From contig JAFSLP010000027.1 of NCBI GenBank assembly GCA_017448345.1, positions 1 through 53,205 of the forward strand: 53,205 nucleotides of DNA. The letters run 5' to 3'. The stretch comes from Paludibacteraceae bacterium (lineage in GTDB: Bacteria; Bacteroidota; Bacteroidia; Bacteroidales; Paludibacteraceae). Under the pieces are notes generated by a model. That model worked only from the letters and a program-made list of their open reading frames with translations. It searched no databases and had not been told where the DNA came from. The translations under genes were made by a program, and so were the position numbers. Each line of letters opens with the position of its first letter. Positions within the stretch are counted from its first letter, which is position 1. Shown here in pieces: positions 9,527-16,589 of the stretch.

Positions 9527-10078
9527 TCAGTCCGCAGGACGGTCTGTTTTGTTAATCTCTTTGAGATAAAAAAGCAGAATCACCGCCACGGCGCAGGTGA
9601 TACATGAGTCGGCAAAGTTAAAGACCGGACGGAAGAAGAGCACCTCGCCTGCGCTGTTACGGATTAACGGGAAATAGAACATATCCACCACGCGTCCGTA
9701 GAACCAGCCGGCATAGCCGAAGAGTTTGCCGTAGAAGACGCAGTCGATGATGTTTCCTAATGCGCCGGCGATGATAAACGCTATCGTGGCAATGAAGCCG
9801 GTAGGGGCGTGCTGTTTGTGAATCAGCATATGTGCGTACCAGCCTAACAGACCTACAGCCAGCAGCCGGAAGAGCGAGAGAGCGAGTTTGTCGAACCACT
9901 CGATGCCGAACGCCATGCCGTTGTTCTCCACAAAACACAGCCAGAACCACGAGGTGACCTCATGGCTCTCGCCCAGTGTATAATGCGTGGCTATATACAG
10001 TTTGATGGCTTGGTCGATGACCAGCGCAACGATTACTATTGCGGCTACCATCAGACTCTGTTTCGTTTCTTTTCTCAT
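9527..10078 (-). CDS. lspA: Lipoprotein signal peptidase (signal peptidase II)
   Basis: Inner-membrane aspartyl protease that cleaves lipoprotein signal peptides. The 183-residue protein has four hydrophobic segments. The conserved FVENNGMAFGI motif is near 50, the first catalytic Asp is in GALGNIIDCVF, and the second in VFNFADSCI. The insertion FGYAGWFYGRVVDMFYFPLI between the two active-site motifs is typical of Bacteroidetes LspA. It lies 24 nt after metK with a short repeat in the gap, and 24 nt before DUF4296. Confidence 0.95.
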   Translation of the reverse strand: MRKETKQSLMVAAIVIVALVIDQAIKLYIATHYTLGESHEVTSWFWLCFVENNGMAFGIEWFDKLALSLFRLLAVGLLGWYAHMLIHKQHAPTGFIATIAFIIAGALGNIIDCVFYGKLFGYAGWFYGRVVDMFYFPLIRNSAGEVLFFRPVFNFADSCITCAVAVILLFYLKEINKTDRPAD

Positions 10079-10104
10079 CTTTCAACTTTTAACATTCAAC
10101 TATC
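10079..10104 (-). repeat. Short repeat between metK and lspA
   Basis: TTTCAACTTTTAACATTCAA-type tandem repeat, the inverted-orientation relative of the tract at 6792. Its end runs into the metK stop codon (TCA at 10103-10105 on the + strand). Confidence 0.7.
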
Positions 10105-10774
10105 ATATTCCGAACGCCTTTTTCACTTCCTCCAAGCGGTCCAGTTTCTCCCATGTGAACAGTTCCACTTCGCGGGTGAAGGTATTGCCGTCGGCATCGA
10201 AGAAGGTCTTGGTGACGGTCTCGTTGGTTCTACCCATATGTCCGTAACGGGCGGTCTCTTCGTACATCGGTTGAGTCAGACGCAGGTCGCGTATGATAGC
10301 TGCCGGACGGAGGTCGAACAGCCGTGCCACCACTTGGGCTATCTCGGCATCGCTCATGTGGATACGTGCCGAGCCGTTGGTGTTGACATAGAGGGAGACA
10401 GGCTCCGCCACGCCGATAGCATAACTGACTTGCACCAGCGCCTCATGTGCCACGCCTGCCGCCACCAAGTGTTTGGCTATCCACCGTGCCGCATAAGCCG
10501 CAGAACGGTCCACTTTGGAGGGGTCCTTGCCGGAGAATGCGCCGCCTCCGTGGGCACCGCGTCCGCCGTAGGTGTCCACGATAATCTTTCGTCCCGTCAG
10601 ACCGGTGTCGCCGTGAGGACCGCCGATGACGAAGTTCCCTGTCGGGTTCACTAACAGTTTGGCGTTCTTGTCCTCAAGGAAGGCGTGGAGCAGATGGCCG
10701 TAGCGTGAGTCACGTCTTGCCACGCGGGGCAGCAGAATCTCAATCACATCCTTCTTAATGAGTTCTGGCGTCAC
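10103..10774 (-). CDS. metK: S-adenosylmethionine synthetase, C-terminal part (frame broken from N-terminal part)
   Basis: This frame codes the C-terminal two thirds of MetK, which makes S-adenosylmethionine from methionine and ATP. Seen: [55 protein letters not shown] and a C-terminal WEKLDRL. It is one frame behind the N-terminal part. The first usable codon, GTG at 10774, overlaps the N-terminal stop as GTGA, so coupled re-initiation giving a two-piece enzyme is conceivable. A real frameshift or a sequence error are the alternatives. The switch falls at the repeat tract 10780-10804. Confidence 0.85.
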   Translation of the reverse strand: MTPELIKKDVIEILLPRVARRDSRYGHLLHAFLEDKNAKLLVNPTGNFVIGGPHGDTGLTGRKIIVDTYGGRGAHGGGAFSGKDPSKVDRSAAYAARWIAKHLVAAGVAHEALVQVSYAIGVAEPVSLYVNTNGSARIHMSDAEIAQVVARLFDLRPAAIIRDLRLTQPMYEETARYGHMGRTNETVTKTFFDADGNTFTREVELFTWEKLDRLEEVKKAFGI

Positions 10775-11388
10775 CTTGATGCTTTCGACTTTTGACTTAC
10801 GACTGTAGTCTCGTCATGCTGAGTGGACAGGACGATGGTGTCAATGCGCACGGGACGGTTCTGCGCATCATATTCGATGGTCACTTGGCTTTTGCTGTCA
10901 GGGCGGAGATAGGTCATCTCTTTGCCTTCTTTGCGAATCCGCGCAAGGGTATATACCAAGGTGTGTGCAAGGTCCAGCGTCAGGGGCATGAAGTTATCCG
11001 TCTCATCGGTGGCATAGCCGAACATCATGCCTTGGTCGCCTGCGCCCTGTTCGTCTTCCGTAGCACGGCTGACGCCCATGTTGATGTCTTGTGACTGGGC
11101 GTGAAGCGCAGTGAGGATGCCGCAACTCTCCGCCTCGAACTTGTACTCGGCTTTGGTGTAACCGATTTCAGCAATGGTCCTGCGGGCAATCTGCTGGATG
11201 TCCACCCAGCCTTTGCAACTGACCTCACCGGCGATGACAACCTGTCCGGTGGTGCACAGCGTCTCACATGCCACATGTGCTTGCGCGTCCTGCGCGAGCA
11301 TATTATCAAGTATCGCGTCCGAAATCTGGTCGCTCACTTTGTCCGGGTGTCCTTCCGACACCGATTCTGAAGTAAATAAATAATGCAT
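10771..11388 (-). CDS. metK: S-adenosylmethionine synthetase, N-terminal part (truncated by frame break)
   Basis: N-terminal domain of MetK, starting [20 protein letters not shown] at 11388. An earlier in-frame ATG at 11403 lies inside a repeat and is less likely. The methionine/ATP site motif [13 protein letters not shown], the [10 protein letters not shown] segment and [13 protein letters not shown] are all present. The frame runs through [11 protein letters not shown], then through a repeat-derived stretch ([10 protein letters not shown]), and hits TGA at 10771-10773. In the -1 frame the family sequence resumes at once ([18 protein letters not shown]). Only one metK is present in this window, so function depends on how this break is resolved. 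Confidence 0.85.
   Translation of the reverse strand: MHYLFTSESVSEGHPDKVSDQISDAILDNMLAQDAQAHVACETLCTTGQVVIAGEVSCKGWVDIQQIARRTIAEIGYTKAEYKFEAESCGILTALHAQSQDINMGVSRATEDEQGAGDQGMMFGYATDETDNFMPLTLDLAHTLVYTLARIRKEGKEMTYLRPDSKSQVTIEYDAQNRPVRIDTIVLSTQHDETTVVSQKSKASR
10780..10804 (-). repeat. Short repeat at the metK frame break
   Basis: Read on the minus strand, this is a run of AGTC(G/A)AAAG-type units, the same family as the tracts at 21767-21799 inside pdxA and 39124-39176 after the RNase G gene. The MetK reading frame shifts exactly across it. Confidence 0.8.
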
Positions 11389-11389
11389 A

Positions 11390-11426
11390 AAGTCATTTAC
11401 CATTTAGTCATTTACCATTTACAATT
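11390..11426 (-). repeat. AAATGGTAAATGAC repeat in the metK leader
   Basis: About 2.5 units of a 14-15 bp repeat lie directly upstream of the metK start at 11388. It is the same family as the long tract inside the DUF2520 gene (34461-34570). One unit supplies an extra in-frame ATG at 11403. Confidence 0.8.
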
Positions 11427-11430
11427 TGGT

Positions 11431-11466
11431 AAAAAAATAACCGCAAGCGACTGTTTGGTCTTGCGG
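11431..11466 (-). terminator. Terminator-like hairpin in the metK leader (possible attenuator)
   Basis: On the minus strand CCGCAAG (11460-11466) and CTTGCGG (11441-11447) form a stem followed by TTATTTTTTT. It lies between the metK promoter (11546-11576) and the metK start, so it would stop leader transcription unless disrupted. An upstream leader segment containing GCTTGCAACC could pair with the first arm, a possible antiterminator. This is inference from sequence; no known SAM riboswitch consensus was recognised. Confidence 0.5.
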
Positions 11467-11545
11467 CACAAGTTTTAGCATTGTTTTTAAGAGGTTGCAA
11501 GCAGTCAAATCCATCCTCTTTAGCACCGATTGTACTTTCCGAGTG

Positions 11546-11576
11546 CAAAGGTACAAATAATTTCTGACATACACAA
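11546..11576 (-). promoter_or_regulatory. metK promoter
   Basis: On the minus strand: TTG box at 11574-11576, 20 nt spacer, then TACCTTTG at 11546-11553. This matches the Bacteroidetes -33/-7 consensus. It leaves a leader of roughly 150 nt before metK. Confidence 0.75.
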
Positions 11577-11603
11577 ATAAAAGCAAAAAAAAATGAATAT
11601 TTC

Positions 11604-11634
11604 TTGCATGTTCGAAAAAAATATAGTAATTTTG
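11604..11634 (+). promoter_or_regulatory. Promoter of the outer-membrane protein gene
   Basis: TTG at 11604-11606, 20 nt spacer, TAATTTTG at 11627-11634. It is divergent from the metK promoter 28 bp away. Confidence 0.7.
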
Positions 11635-11699
11635 CATCCGGAAATGTAGTTGTTTCAGAGTTTATGTTTTTAACCTATAATTTAAAATTTTTAATGATA

Positions 11700-12224
11700 A
11701 TGAAACGTTTATTTCTTGCAGTAGCGCTGGTAGCAGCTGCAATCAGCGGCATGGCGCAGAGCCATGAAATCGGTGTTATCGTCGGTGGTATCAATGGTCT
11801 GAGCCACAAGTATTGGTTTTCGGAGGATTTGGCAGTACAGACTGACCTCGCAGTAGGTCTGACCGCTGCACCGATGGGTGTCTATTTCAAAGGAAACAAG
11901 CTGGCAGAGGGTACTAACTCGCAGTATGATTTCACCATCAACCCGAACCTCTTGTATCATTTCGACCTTGCCGAGAGCCTGCAACTGTATGCCGGTGCCG
12001 GTATCAATTTCGGTCTCGTGAGTGACATCAACAACACCAATCCGGATTTTATCTCCGGTAAGTTCGGCGTGAACGGTTCGCTCGGTCTGGCGTATAACCT
12101 TCATCCGGTTGTCTTGGCATTCGATTTCCGTCCGGGGTATGGTCTGGGCTTTACGGAGGACAAGAATCCGCATGTCAGTTTCTTTGACTGGAAACTCGGT
12201 TTCGCCGTACGTTATTGCCTGTAA
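11700..12224 (+). CDS. Small outer-membrane beta-barrel protein
   Basis: The start at 11700 gives 174 residues with a clear signal peptide (MKRLFLAVALVAAAISGMAQ). The rest has alternating beta-strand character with many Gly and aromatic residues (for example LYAGAGINFGLV, FKGNKL, VLAFDFRPGYGLGF) and ends in a strand finishing AVRYCL. This resembles the small porin-like/OmpW-like barrels of Bacteroidetes. Function is unknown. It has its own promoter at 11604-11634 and a 5' leader of about 60 nt. Upstream in-frame residues coded from TTG at 11604 are not believed because they overlap the promoter. Confidence 0.75.
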   Translation: MKRLFLAVALVAAAISGMAQSHEIGVIVGGINGLSHKYWFSEDLAVQTDLAVGLTAAPMGVYFKGNKLAEGTNSQYDFTINPNLLYHFDLAESLQLYAGAGINFGLVSDINNTNPDFISGKFGVNGSLGLAYNLHPVVLAFDFRPGYGLGFTEDKNPHVSFFDWKLGFAVRYCL

Positions 12225-12270
12225 TCGCATGTAATCGGCGCATAAAAATCAAGAAAAATGGCATACACAC

Positions 12271-12301
12271 TTGCGTATGTCGTTTTTTTGTTGTAATTTT
12301 G
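12271..12301 (+). promoter_or_regulatory. Promoter of the DUF4160/DUF2442 pair
   Basis: TTG at 12271-12273, 20 nt, TAATTTTG at 12294-12301, 27 nt before the DUF4160 start. Confidence 0.7.
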
Positions 12302-12328
12302 CAGGCGGAAATGAAATGAGAACGAATT

Positions 12329-12585
12329 ATGCCTGAAGTGAGTCGTTTTTATGGGATTATAATTAAGATGTTCTTTAAGCCTAAAGAGCATGAACCCGCA
12401 CATATCCATGCACTCTATGAAGAATAATGGGGATATTTGACATCAATACATTTGAGATGACAGAGGGTGACCTTCCTAACCGTGCTCAGAAAATGGTTAA
12501 GGAATGGCTTACGGAGCATAAAGAAGAGTTACAAGAAATGTGGAATACGCAAAAGATTGTCAAACTTCCACCGTTAAAAGATTAA
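12329..12585 (+). pseudogene. DUF4160 protein, split by a one-base frameshift
   Basis: The first frame (12329-12427) codes MPEVSRFYGIIIKMFFKPK...EPAHIHALYEE and stops at TAA. The rest of the family sequence follows in another frame from ATG 12427 (MGIFDINTFEMTEGDLPNRA...LPPLKD, ending at 12585). Restoring one base at the junction gives the expected E-E-Y-N-G-I-F-D. DUF4160 proteins usually sit before DUF2442, as here, and are often discussed as toxin-antitoxin-like partners. Because stop and new start overlap as TAATG, two separate translated halves are possible. A decaying gene or a sequencing error is at least as likely. Confidence 0.75.
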
Positions 12586-12596
12586 TATACACATTT

Positions 12597-12845
12597 ATGA
12601 TACCGCGCATCAAATCATATCAACCTCTTACGGATTTTCAACTGCTCGTTTCGTTTGAGGATGGGCGGAAGGTTCGCTATGACGTAGCAGACGATATTAA
12701 AACATTGCCTGCTTTCCGAGATCTTCAGACAGAGCATGGATTGTTTGAGAATGCGCAGTTAGATGCTAGTCGTACATGTATCTATTGGAATGATCAAATT
12801 GATTTGCCAAGCGATGCCATTTATGAATATGGTGTAGCTTTGTAA
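12597..12845 (+). CDS. DUF2442 domain protein
   Basis: 82 residues from ATG 12597: MIPRIKSYQPLTDFQLLVSF, then DGRKVRYDVADDI, and near the end YWNDQIDLPSDAIYEYG. This is the standard DUF2442 pattern (ending in I-D-L-x-x-D-x-L/I-Y-x-x-G). These small proteins are encoded next to DUF4160 proteins in many bacteria, and a regulatory or antitoxin-like role has been suggested but is not established. It follows the broken DUF4160 gene by 11 nt. Confidence 0.85.
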   Translation: MIPRIKSYQPLTDFQLLVSFEDGRKVRYDVADDIKTLPAFRDLQTEHGLFENAQLDASRTCIYWNDQIDLPSDAIYEYGVAL

Positions 12846-13402
12846 ATATCATCGTCACTCACTGACGTAAAAACAGGAGGACATAATAAAAGGCGTTTAT
12901 TGACGCTTGTTTTGGCTTTTCTCGAATCTAGCAAATTTGAAGCCCCGAAACAAGATGGTGCAATAGACGTTCTCGTGGGTATGTTAATATCCGTTCGCGC
13001 CCTTCATAGGGCGGGAGGGTTAAGCATATCGGGCGTGGACGTTATTGTTTATTCTTGGCTAAGGGTTTTGCTAGAACCTGAGAAAAGGAGAATAAGCGTG
13101 GATAACATTCACGCTTTCGTTGTATATATGGATACGTGAGTTCGTGCAAAAAGCCTCAAAAAGAGCAATTGAAACTGCAGAAACGGCGAATTTTGAGAGA
13201 ATTTGTATTGTGTATAACGCACTGAAATACATATAGTTATATGATAAAATTTTTAACAAAGTCTAGGATGTATAGGTAACGCCACCTTTCCTACACTCTT
13301 TTGCTTCTAAAACGCGCCCTAAAAACGTATAAAATAAATAATAAGGAGTATGCCGAAAAGCCATAAGTGAGTAGGCGGAAAATAAATAAAATCTTTAAAA
13401 CA
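12846..13402 (+). other. Gene-free region with several hairpins (possible structured RNA or relic)
   Basis: No convincing gene in 557 bp. Hairpins seen: GCGT/ACGC near 12893-12906, a perfect stem CGCCCT-TCAT-AGGGCG near 12999-13014, AGG(G)TT...AACCT near 13063-13080, and GCGTG...CACGC near 13097-13115. An 80-codon open frame at 12900-13139 has no family-like sequence. The density of stems between 12890 and 13140 would fit a non-coding RNA or a small mobile-element relic. Confidence 0.35.
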
Positions 13403-14089
13403 ATGAAACGAATTTTATTTTTAGTACTTGCAGTTGCAAGTTCTGTGGCTCTATCAGCCAAGAAAAATGTAAAAACTATTCATGTAACACCTGAAAATGC
13501 TAAAATTTTTGTCAATGGACAAGAAGTGGGTAATGGTACGTATGTTTACAAATTCGATCGCCACACTGACTTCATCATTCTTCGATTTGAAGCACCGGGG
13601 TATATAACCCGAAAGAACATTCGTTTGCTGAAGGATAACCCCAAAGAGACAATTGCATATACTCTGTATGAGGATGAAGCATTCAAGCAATCTGTTGGAA
13701 GTAGTGACGGTGTAGATATTGCCAATAAATGGATGACAATAACCTGTAAGAAAGGAATGACAGAAGACAAAGTATGGCGTCGCTTAATGAGTGTAGCCGT
13801 TGACAATTTTGAGAATGTCGAGGTACGAGACAAAGCAGCAGGATGGATTAAAACAGCATGGAAAGATACCAATTTTGAGAGCGGTCAAACAGTTCGTACC
13901 CGTTTAGAGGTTCGTGTTATGGTAGGTGGTGACGATGAAGATGAATTATCATACAAGATTCGCGTATCATCAGAAATCAAAGATAGTGATTGTTTTGGTG
14001 ATGAGTGCTACGAAAAGTATCCCCGCGTACTGAGAAAATTCTACGATGTGCTGAATGACATGCAAAATTCACTGGGTGCAAACAACTAA
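13403..14089 (+). CDS. Secreted protein with PEGA-like N-terminal domain, function unknown
   Basis: The start at 13403 gives 228 residues beginning with a signal peptide (MKRILFLVLAVASSVALSA). Residues about 22-80 resemble a PEGA-type surface domain (IHVTPENAKIFVNGQEVGNGTYVYKF, FEAPGY). The C-terminal half (IANKWMTITCKKGMTEDKVWRRL, WIKTAWKDTNF, TRLEVRVM) looks like a lipoprotein-type alpha/beta domain of unknown role. It is followed after 12 nt by another secreted protein. The gene and its neighbour are A+T-richer than the flanking housekeeping genes. Confidence 0.65.
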   Translation: MKRILFLVLAVASSVALSAKKNVKTIHVTPENAKIFVNGQEVGNGTYVYKFDRHTDFIILRFEAPGYITRKNIRLLKDNPKETIAYTLYEDEAFKQSVGSSDGVDIANKWMTITCKKGMTEDKVWRRLMSVAVDNFENVEVRDKAAGWIKTAWKDTNFESGQTVRTRLEVRVMVGGDDEDELSYKIRVSSEIKDSDCFGDECYEKYPRVLRKFYDVLNDMQNSLGANN

Positions 14090-14101
14090 TTTTGAATTAT
14101 T

Positions 14102-14758
14102 ATGCAACGCTATTATTTTATCATAGTTGCTCTTTGTGTATGCTTATCCGCATCCGCCGCTCGAAGTAAGAAAGTAGAGACTTTTGACGCAAACAAATGG
14201 CATTGGACCGAAAATGTAGATAAATATCAATATGTTGCCATAGAAGATGGATTTTTAGTAATCAAAAATATTAAAATAAATAAAAAAGCTACTGCGTACG
14301 GCAGAATTGCGAAATCCTATGCAAGATTACCACTCCGACCGCAAGAAAATTTCAAACTTACAATCAAATATCTTCTTGCAGATTACAAGAAGACATATTA
14401 TTGGATTTGGTTTAATCTGGATAAACAATGTTTAGAAGAAGATGTAGAACCTAACGCACAGGAATCTTACTTCTTAACTCAATTAGGTCCTCAATGGATT
14501 TTAAATATTGGTGATGGACAGAACCATGAAGATAAATTGCCTGGGAAAGTAATAACGAAAGGAGAATATCCAATGGAGTTTGTTATTGAAAAAAGAGGCA
14601 GAAATGCGTCTGTAGAACTCAATGGAATTCTATTGTATGAAGGAGAAATGCGGATGACAAATCCATGCATAGGTTTCTGGAGTCCACTGACTGCTAAAAA
14701 CAGTTATATTAAGATAGATGAGGTCATCGTAGAGCAGGCAGAACCAGATGATAACTAA
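14102..14758 (+). CDS. Secreted protein, LamG/jelly-roll-like, function unknown
   Basis: 218 residues with a signal peptide (MQRYYFIIVALCVCLSASA). The body has the rhythm of a concanavalin/3-keto-disaccharide-hydrolase-like jelly roll: FKLTIKYLLADYKKTYYWIWF, PMEFVIEKRGRNASVELNGILLYEG and a final YIKIDEVIVEQ strand. No catalytic motif was recognised. It is 12 nt downstream of the PEGA-like gene and ends before a strong hairpin, so the two probably form an operon. It may be acquired DNA, given its A+T-rich composition. Confidence 0.6.
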   Translation: MQRYYFIIVALCVCLSASAARSKKVETFDANKWHWTENVDKYQYVAIEDGFLVIKNIKINKKATAYGRIAKSYARLPLRPQENFKLTIKYLLADYKKTYYWIWFNLDKQCLEEDVEPNAQESYFLTQLGPQWILNIGDGQNHEDKLPGKVITKGEYPMEFVIEKRGRNASVELNGILLYEGEMRMTNPCIGFWSPLTAKNSYIKIDEVIVEQAEPDDN

Positions 14759-14768
14759 TTTAAATATG

Positions 14769-14812
14769 GGAGGAAATCTTACATATCTATTAAGGTATGT
14801 GAAATTTCCTCC
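14769..14812. terminator. Hairpin terminator between secreted-protein genes
   Basis: Arms 14769-14785 and 14796-14812 match at 15 of 17 positions (GGAGGAAAT...ATTTCCTCC). No long T run follows, so termination strength is uncertain. Confidence 0.55.
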
Positions 14813-14836
14813 TGTATATTAACAAAGTTAAATCGG

Positions 14837-16081
14837 ATGAAGAAAACATTATTACTAATAATATTGGTGATTTTTAGCATAGCAATAGTGGCGCAAAATG
14901 AAGTCAAGCGTGTGGCTATTTTGGAAACGGTAGATAAGTCCGGTTCTATCAGTTATGGCACCAAACTGCTTTTGCGCCAGAGTGTTACTTATGCTATTAC
15001 GCAAACGCCCGGTTACGAAGGTTACAACCGCGTTGATATGGCACAGATGTTAGGCGAGCATGAGTTTCAACGCACCGGCTACGTGAGTGATTCTCAAATC
15101 AAGAAACTCGGAGAAATGACAGGGGCTGCTTATGTGTTGATTGCTGAAGCAGCACCGTATGATGCGGAGCACATCGTGATTTTAGCCAATCTGGTTAATG
15201 TAGAGACAGGTCAGATAGAAAACTCATCCATCCCCGTTGTAACCGGATTAAACCCGGAAAATATGGCTAAATCCTGTGCCTATTTGGCAGAGATATTACT
15301 CAACAAGCAGGGGCGTGCTGTCAGTTCACAGATTGGCGGTAAAAGAAATACCAATACAACCAAGTCTTTCCGCTCTATTCAACCGGCGCACTCTGACAAG
15401 AACTATACCGAAACGGCTTTGGGTGTGGATATGGAAATGGTTTGGGTCGATGGTGGTGAGTTCATGATGGGATGTACAGGAGAGCAAAGCGACTGCCGTG
15501 AGGACGAGATGGCAGTCAAACGCATAAACGTGGACGGTTTCTATATAGGTATGTTAGAAGTGACTCAGGCTCAATGGATGGCTGTAATGGGTACATCTCT
15601 TGCACAACAGAAAGACAAGACTAATAATCGCAAGACTTACGGAGCGGGACTTGCATATCCAATGTATTATGTTAACTGGGAAGAAGCCATGGAATTTTGT
15701 CACCTGTTGAGCAAAAATACAGGAAGAAATTACACATTACCGACAGAGGCTCAATGGGAATATGCAGCGCGCGGCGGCATAGCCAACGACACCACTAAAT
15801 ACGCCGGAAGTAATTCTTTGGAGAGCGTAGCTTGGTATAGCAAGAATGGTTTTGCCACTCATCCTTGCGGAGCGAAAGAGGCAAACGCATTGGGGCTTTA
15901 TGATATGTCCGGTAATGTAGCCGAATGGTGTTTTGACTGGTACACCAAAGATTCCAAGCGCTCTCGACGCGGAGGTAGTTTCGAGGACGTGGCACGGAAT
16001 TGCCGTGCTTCCAATAGAAGTAGCGAGTATCCCAATAACCGTAGTTACAATACCGGGTTTCGCGTAGTTTGTATTCCCTAA
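14837..16081 (+). CDS. Secreted protein with C-terminal formylglycine-generating-enzyme-like (SUMF) domain
   Basis: 414 residues with a signal peptide (MKKTLLLIILVIFSIAIVAQ). Residues about 22-165 form a CsgG/curli-like beta-alpha region (VKRVAILETVDKSG, AAYVLIAEAAPY). Residues about 200-414 are an FGE-sulfatase/SUMF fold: MVWVDGGEFMMGC, EVTQAQWMAVMG, YPMYYVNWEEAMEFC, LPTEAQWEYAARGG, LGLYDMSGNVAEWCFDW, RRGGSF and NTGFRVV. True enzymes oxidise a sulfatase cysteine. The paired active-site cysteines of FGE are not evident here, so a binding or structural role is more likely. Similar fusions are common in Bacteroidales. Confidence 0.82.
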   Translation: MKKTLLLIILVIFSIAIVAQNEVKRVAILETVDKSGSISYGTKLLLRQSVTYAITQTPGYEGYNRVDMAQMLGEHEFQRTGYVSDSQIKKLGEMTGAAYVLIAEAAPYDAEHIVILANLVNVETGQIENSSIPVVTGLNPENMAKSCAYLAEILLNKQGRAVSSQIGGKRNTNTTKSFRSIQPAHSDKNYTETALGVDMEMVWVDGGEFMMGCTGEQSDCREDEMAVKRINVDGFYIGMLEVTQAQWMAVMGTSLAQQKDKTNNRKTYGAGLAYPMYYVNWEEAMEFCHLLSKNTGRNYTLPTEAQWEYAARGGIANDTTKYAGSNSLESVAWYSKNGFATHPCGAKEANALGLYDMSGNVAEWCFDWYTKDSKRSRRGGSFEDVARNCRASNRSSEYPNNRSYNTGFRVVCIP

Positions 16082-16153
16082 TGAGAAAGCAGATATACAA
16101 ATAAACGGAGCAATGGTAATGGATACCGGCATACTATGCCGGAGAAACAGACA

Positions 16154-16315
16154 ATGCTAATTTTGAGAGACAATGGAGGCATGCAAAATCTCGTTTATGG
16201 AGGTTATGACGATTGGAAATGGCCCACAAAAGATGAACTTATAGCTATTTTGACAGCAATAATGCCGTATAGAAACCCATCTGTGACATTCAGGATGCGA
16301 ACGAGATGCGTATGA
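16154..16315 (+). pseudogene. Remnant of a DUF1566-type domain gene
   Basis: A 53-codon frame reads LVYGGYDDWKWPTKDELIAI, the hallmark of DUF1566/Lcl_C domains (GxxDWRLPTxxEL), then ends soon after. There is no signal peptide or full domain. It lies just after the SUMF-domain gene and looks like the eroded tail of a related secreted protein. The surrounding 16082-16589 holds no intact gene. Confidence 0.5.
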
Positions 16316-16465
16316 AATTGAATGCAAAATGAAAGCACAGACACACGAAAACAGAGCGGTGGATAATATCCACCTGAAATGCGAAGAAAGAGACGGAGAG
16401 TGGCGTTTGGCAAACGCCTGAAATGAAAGAAGAATCCGGGGGAGTAACTACCAAGAAGATATAGA

Positions 16466-16516
16466 ATGAAAAGATTATTACTATTTTTACTTGCCGCACT
16501 TTCGCTGACGGCATAA
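16466..16516 (+). pseudogene. Orphan signal-peptide stump
   Basis: ATG 16466 codes a clean export signal, MKRLLLFLLAALSLTA, then TAA at 16514-16516. The rest of the protein is missing. It looks like the 5' end left after a deletion that joined it directly to the terminator of the opposite-strand ATPase gene. Confidence 0.5.
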
Positions 16517-16548
16517 AAAAACACTCGCCGGAGTGTGGTTCCGGCGAG
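16515..16548 (-). terminator. Intrinsic terminator of the DUF4143 ATPase gene
   Basis: Perfect 9-bp stem CTCGCCGGA (16524-16532) / TCCGGCGAG (16540-16548), followed on the minus strand by a run of T (16515-16521). It lies 42 nt after the ATPase stop at 16590. Confidence 0.8.
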
Positions 16549-16589
16549 TAGAAAGTGGTCTTTGACACATTGAACATTTTTGACTCCGG

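Noticed and set aside
11404-11600. SAM riboswitch before metK
   Set aside because: No SAM-I, SAM-II or SAM/SAH consensus could be recognised; kept only as a possible attenuator.
12900-13139. 79-codon frame in a gene-free region
   Set aside because: No homology-like pattern, no promoter, and it overlaps stable hairpins, so a non-coding role is more likely.
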